Assembly: GCF_002257645.1 (NCBI RefSeq)
Contig: NZ_NQMO01000001.1
Location: 186,001 to 250,000 of the forward strand
Length of the DNA stretch: 64,000 nt
Source: Paenibacillus sp. XY044
Lineage (GTDB): Bacteria; Bacillota; Bacilli; Paenibacillales; Paenibacillaceae
Reading direction: 5' to 3'
The notes under the pieces were generated by a model. That model did no database searches. It had not been told where the DNA came from and saw nothing but the letters and a program-made list of their open reading frames with translations. Below, in pieces: positions 62,238 through 64,000 of the stretch. A program made the translations under genes and the position numbers. The number at the start of each line of letters is the position of its first letter. The first letter of the stretch is position 1.

Positions 62238-62699
62238 ATGGGAGAAGATATCAAAGTAATTGTATTTAAATTGGGTATTGAAGAGTATGGGATCGAAGTC
62301 GACAAAGTCCAAACGATCGAACGCATGCTCCCGATTACGCGCGTTCCGAAGACGTACACGTTCGTAAGAGGTGTCATCAATCTGCGCGGCGTCGTCATCC
62401 CGGTCATCGACCTGCGGGGGCGCTTCGGCCTTCCGGAATCCGAGTATACGGACCAGACGCGGATCATCATCGTGGTGGTAGGCGAAATGGAAGTCGGATT
62501 TATCGTCGATTCGGCTAATGACGTCATCGATCTGAACAGAGACCGGATCGAGTCTCCGCCGGAAGTCGTCGGAGGCATCAAGGCCAGGTATCTGGACGGC
62601 GTGGCAAAAATCGGCGATGACCGTCTGCTCATCATGCTGAACTTGTCCGAAGTGTTGAAGAAGAGCGAAATTATCCAGTTGGAAAGCCTTGAGGAGTAG
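62238..62699 (+). CDS. cheW: Chemotaxis adaptor protein CheW
   Basis: A 153-residue SH3-like adaptor. It has KVIVFKLGIEEYGIEVDKVQ, ITRVPKTYTFVRGVINLRGVVIPVIDLR (split across the glycine) and DRLLIMLNLSEVL. It bridges receptors and CheA. ATG at 62238 is chosen because TAAGGAGG lies 10 bases upstream; a longer frame extends upstream over the cheA end and is rejected. Confidence 0.97.
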   Translation: MGEDIKVIVFKLGIEEYGIEVDKVQTIERMLPITRVPKTYTFVRGVINLRGVVIPVIDLRGRFGLPESEYTDQTRIIIVVVGEMEVGFIVDSANDVIDLNRDRIESPPEVVGGIKARYLDGVAKIGDDRLLIMLNLSEVLKKSEIIQLESLEE

Positions 62700-62702
62700 T
62701 TT

Positions 62703-63329
62703 GTGGAGGTCTTTAAGCATTTTAAAGAATTCAAGATGGATGTTCTGAAGGAAGTCGGCAATATCGGGGCGGGCAATGCGGCAACGGCGCTGTCCCGCCT
62801 GCTCGATAAGCCTGTCGATATGGCGGTTCCCAAAGTGCAGCTGCTTCCCTTTGAAGAGATCGCCGACAGGGTCGGCGGGGCAGAGCGAATCGTCATCGCC
62901 ATTTTTCTGCGGGTGGAAGGCGATGCTCCGGGCAATTTGTTCTTTATTGTCAGCCCGGAAGCAGCCAAAAGCCTGCTGAAGAAGCTGGCCGGCATGCAGG
63001 TCGACCTGGACGGCATGTTCGATGAAATGGAGCAATCGGCTCTGTGCGAGATCGGCAATATTTTGGCCGGTTCGTACCTTTCCTCGCTTGCGGACTTTAC
63101 GAAGCTGGATTTGTCTCCGACGGTCCCTGGTCTGGCGATGGACATGGCCGGCGCCATTCTGAGCTACGGGCTGCTGCAGTTTGGCCAAATGGGCGACGAT
63201 GCTCTGCTGATCGACACGACCTTCTTGGAGGGCGATCATGAGGTGGAAGGGAAGTTTTTTCTCATTCCCGATCCGGATTCATTCGCAAAAATTTTTCAAG
63301 CCCTGGGAGTGCCTCTAGAGAATGATTGA
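62703..63329 (+). CDS. cheC: CheY-P phosphatase CheC
   Basis: A 208-residue phosphatase. Both active-site helices are present: DVLKEVGNIGAGNAATAL (Glu and Asn) and QSALCEIGNILAGSYLSSL (Glu and Asn), each with a downstream Pro. CheC dephosphorylates CheY and is stimulated by CheD. The start is GTG at 62703 with GAGGAG 6 bases upstream, 4 bases after the cheW stop. The 3' end overlaps cheD by 8 bases. Confidence 0.96.
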   Translation: MEVFKHFKEFKMDVLKEVGNIGAGNAATALSRLLDKPVDMAVPKVQLLPFEEIADRVGGAERIVIAIFLRVEGDAPGNLFFIVSPEAAKSLLKKLAGMQVDLDGMFDEMEQSALCEIGNILAGSYLSSLADFTKLDLSPTVPGLAMDMAGAILSYGLLQFGQMGDDALLIDTTFLEGDHEVEGKFFLIPDPDSFAKIFQALGVPLEND

Positions 63330-63819
63330 AGAGCAAAGCATCGTTAAAGTAGGCATGGCCGATATGAACGTCGTGCGGGATCCCGGAGTCATCCGGACGC
63401 TGGGCCTCGGCTCATGTGTCGGAATTACGTTGCATGACCCGCTGCTTAAAATCGCAGGTATGGCGCACATCATGCTGCCGTCTTCAGACATTGCCCGCGA
63501 AGGGCAGCTGAATATCGCCAAATATGCGGATACCGCAGTGCCGGCTTTGCTGGAGCGGCTTGTAGTCATGGGAGCCTCGCCTTCCAGAATTGTCGCCAAG
63601 ATGGCCGGAGGGTCGCAAATGTTTCTGATGGCCGGTACCGGGGATACGATGCGAATCGGTCCCAGGAACGTGGAATCATGCAAAATGATGCTGTCGGATC
63701 TTCATATTCCGTTAATCGCCGAAGACACGTGCGGAAGCCATGGACGAACGATAGAACTGGATTCAGGCAGCGGAATCCTGTCCGTGCGCAGTGTACAAAT
63801 GGGTGTAAAGGAATTGTAG
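63322..63819 (+). CDS. cheD: Chemoreceptor glutamine deamidase CheD
   Basis: A 165-residue deamidase. The catalytic triad is visible as Thr26, Cys32 and His49 (RTLGLGSCVGI and GMAHIMLP), matching the known arrangement with a five-residue offset from Thermotoga CheD. It deamidates receptors and partners with CheC. It overlaps cheC by 8 bases. No strong ribosome site is seen before its ATG, so coupling to cheC translation is likely. Confidence 0.96.
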   Translation: MIEEQSIVKVGMADMNVVRDPGVIRTLGLGSCVGITLHDPLLKIAGMAHIMLPSSDIAREGQLNIAKYADTAVPALLERLVVMGASPSRIVAKMAGGSQMFLMAGTGDTMRIGPRNVESCKMMLSDLHIPLIAEDTCGSHGRTIELDSGSGILSVRSVQMGVKEL

Positions 63820-63821
63820 CC

Positions 63822-64000
63822 ATGAAAGGAAATTTGTTGTTTAACCTTGTGTTTGGTGCTGTCGGATTCGTGCTGACGCTGCTGATCTCGATGGGAAACA
63901 ACCTGTTTATGACCAGCTTGATCAGAGGGCTGATATCTTTTGTCATCTGGTTTCTGCTCGCTTTTTTGCTCCGCTGGGTGTGGGGCGTGGTCAGCGTTCC
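63822..64000 (+). CDS. Integral membrane protein, 3' end outside window
   Basis: The 59 visible codons start at ATG 63822, two bases after the cheD stop. The product opens with MKGNLLFNLVFGAVGFVLTL. A second hydrophobic stretch (LIRGLISFVIWFLLAFLLRW) follows. In B. subtilis the gene after cheD is sigD and then swrB; here a membrane protein comes first. I recall similar proteins in Paenibacillus fla/che operons but cannot name a family. Probable role in motility is inferred from position only. Confidence 0.6.
   Translation, partial: MKGNLLFNLVFGAVGFVLTLLISMGNNLFMTSLIRGLISFVIWFLLAFLLRWVWGVVSV

Overview
The window is a bacterial chromosome segment from a flagellated, moderately GC-rich Bacillota, most likely Paenibacillus or a close relative. 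This rests on gene order and protein character: ylxM-ffh-rpsP-khpA-rimM-trmD, rplS-lepB-rbgA-rnhB, ylqG-ylqH-yraN-comM, sucCD-dprA-topA-trmFO-hslVU, then a Bacillus-type fla/che operon with fliY, flhF, flhG, cheC and cheD. It also rests on strong AGGAGG-type ribosome sites and frequent TTG and GTG starts. No rRNA, tRNA, CRISPR array or intact insertion sequence was seen.

Layout. Positions 1-1872 (minus strand) hold two cell-surface polysaccharide genes: a polysaccharide pyruvyl transferase cut by the window edge and a glycosyltransferase. Positions 2105-9698 hold a hemolysin III family membrane protein, the SRP/ribosome-maturation cluster (ylxM to trmD), an M20 dipeptidase, a double GNAT protein and a small conserved protein. 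Positions 9811-11728 (minus) hold a winged-helix regulator and an MFS exporter, with an inverted-repeat operator at the exporter promoter. Positions 12065-18899 hold rplS with a likely L19 leader, lepB, rbgA, a YitT membrane protein, a three-gene polar amino-acid ABC importer and rnhB.

Positions 19256-22045 hold an apparent sigma-D promoter followed by overlapping ylqG, ylqH and yraN. YlqG is FliK-like and YlqH resembles the cleaved C-terminal domain of FlhB. Positions 22097-24249 form an AT-rich accessory patch with a small membrane protein, a KptA/Tpt1 RNA 2'-phosphotransferase and several gene remnants. Then follow comM (minus), ohrR with its own operator, sucCD, dprA, topA, trmFO and hslVU.

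From 36368 to the right edge runs one long motility and chemotaxis operon: flgBC-fliEFGHIJ-motE-fliK-flgD-(TIGR02530 protein)-flgE-swrD-fliLMY-cheY-fliOPQR-flhBAFG-cheBAWCD, ending in a truncated membrane protein gene. Most neighbours overlap or lie within a few tens of bases. It encodes the export apparatus, rod, hook and switch parts, placement proteins and a B. subtilis-type adaptation system (CheC/CheD/FliY). The export specificity switch (FliK acting on FlhB) is encoded here, and the YlqG/YlqH pair 22 kb upstream looks like a second, reduced version of it.
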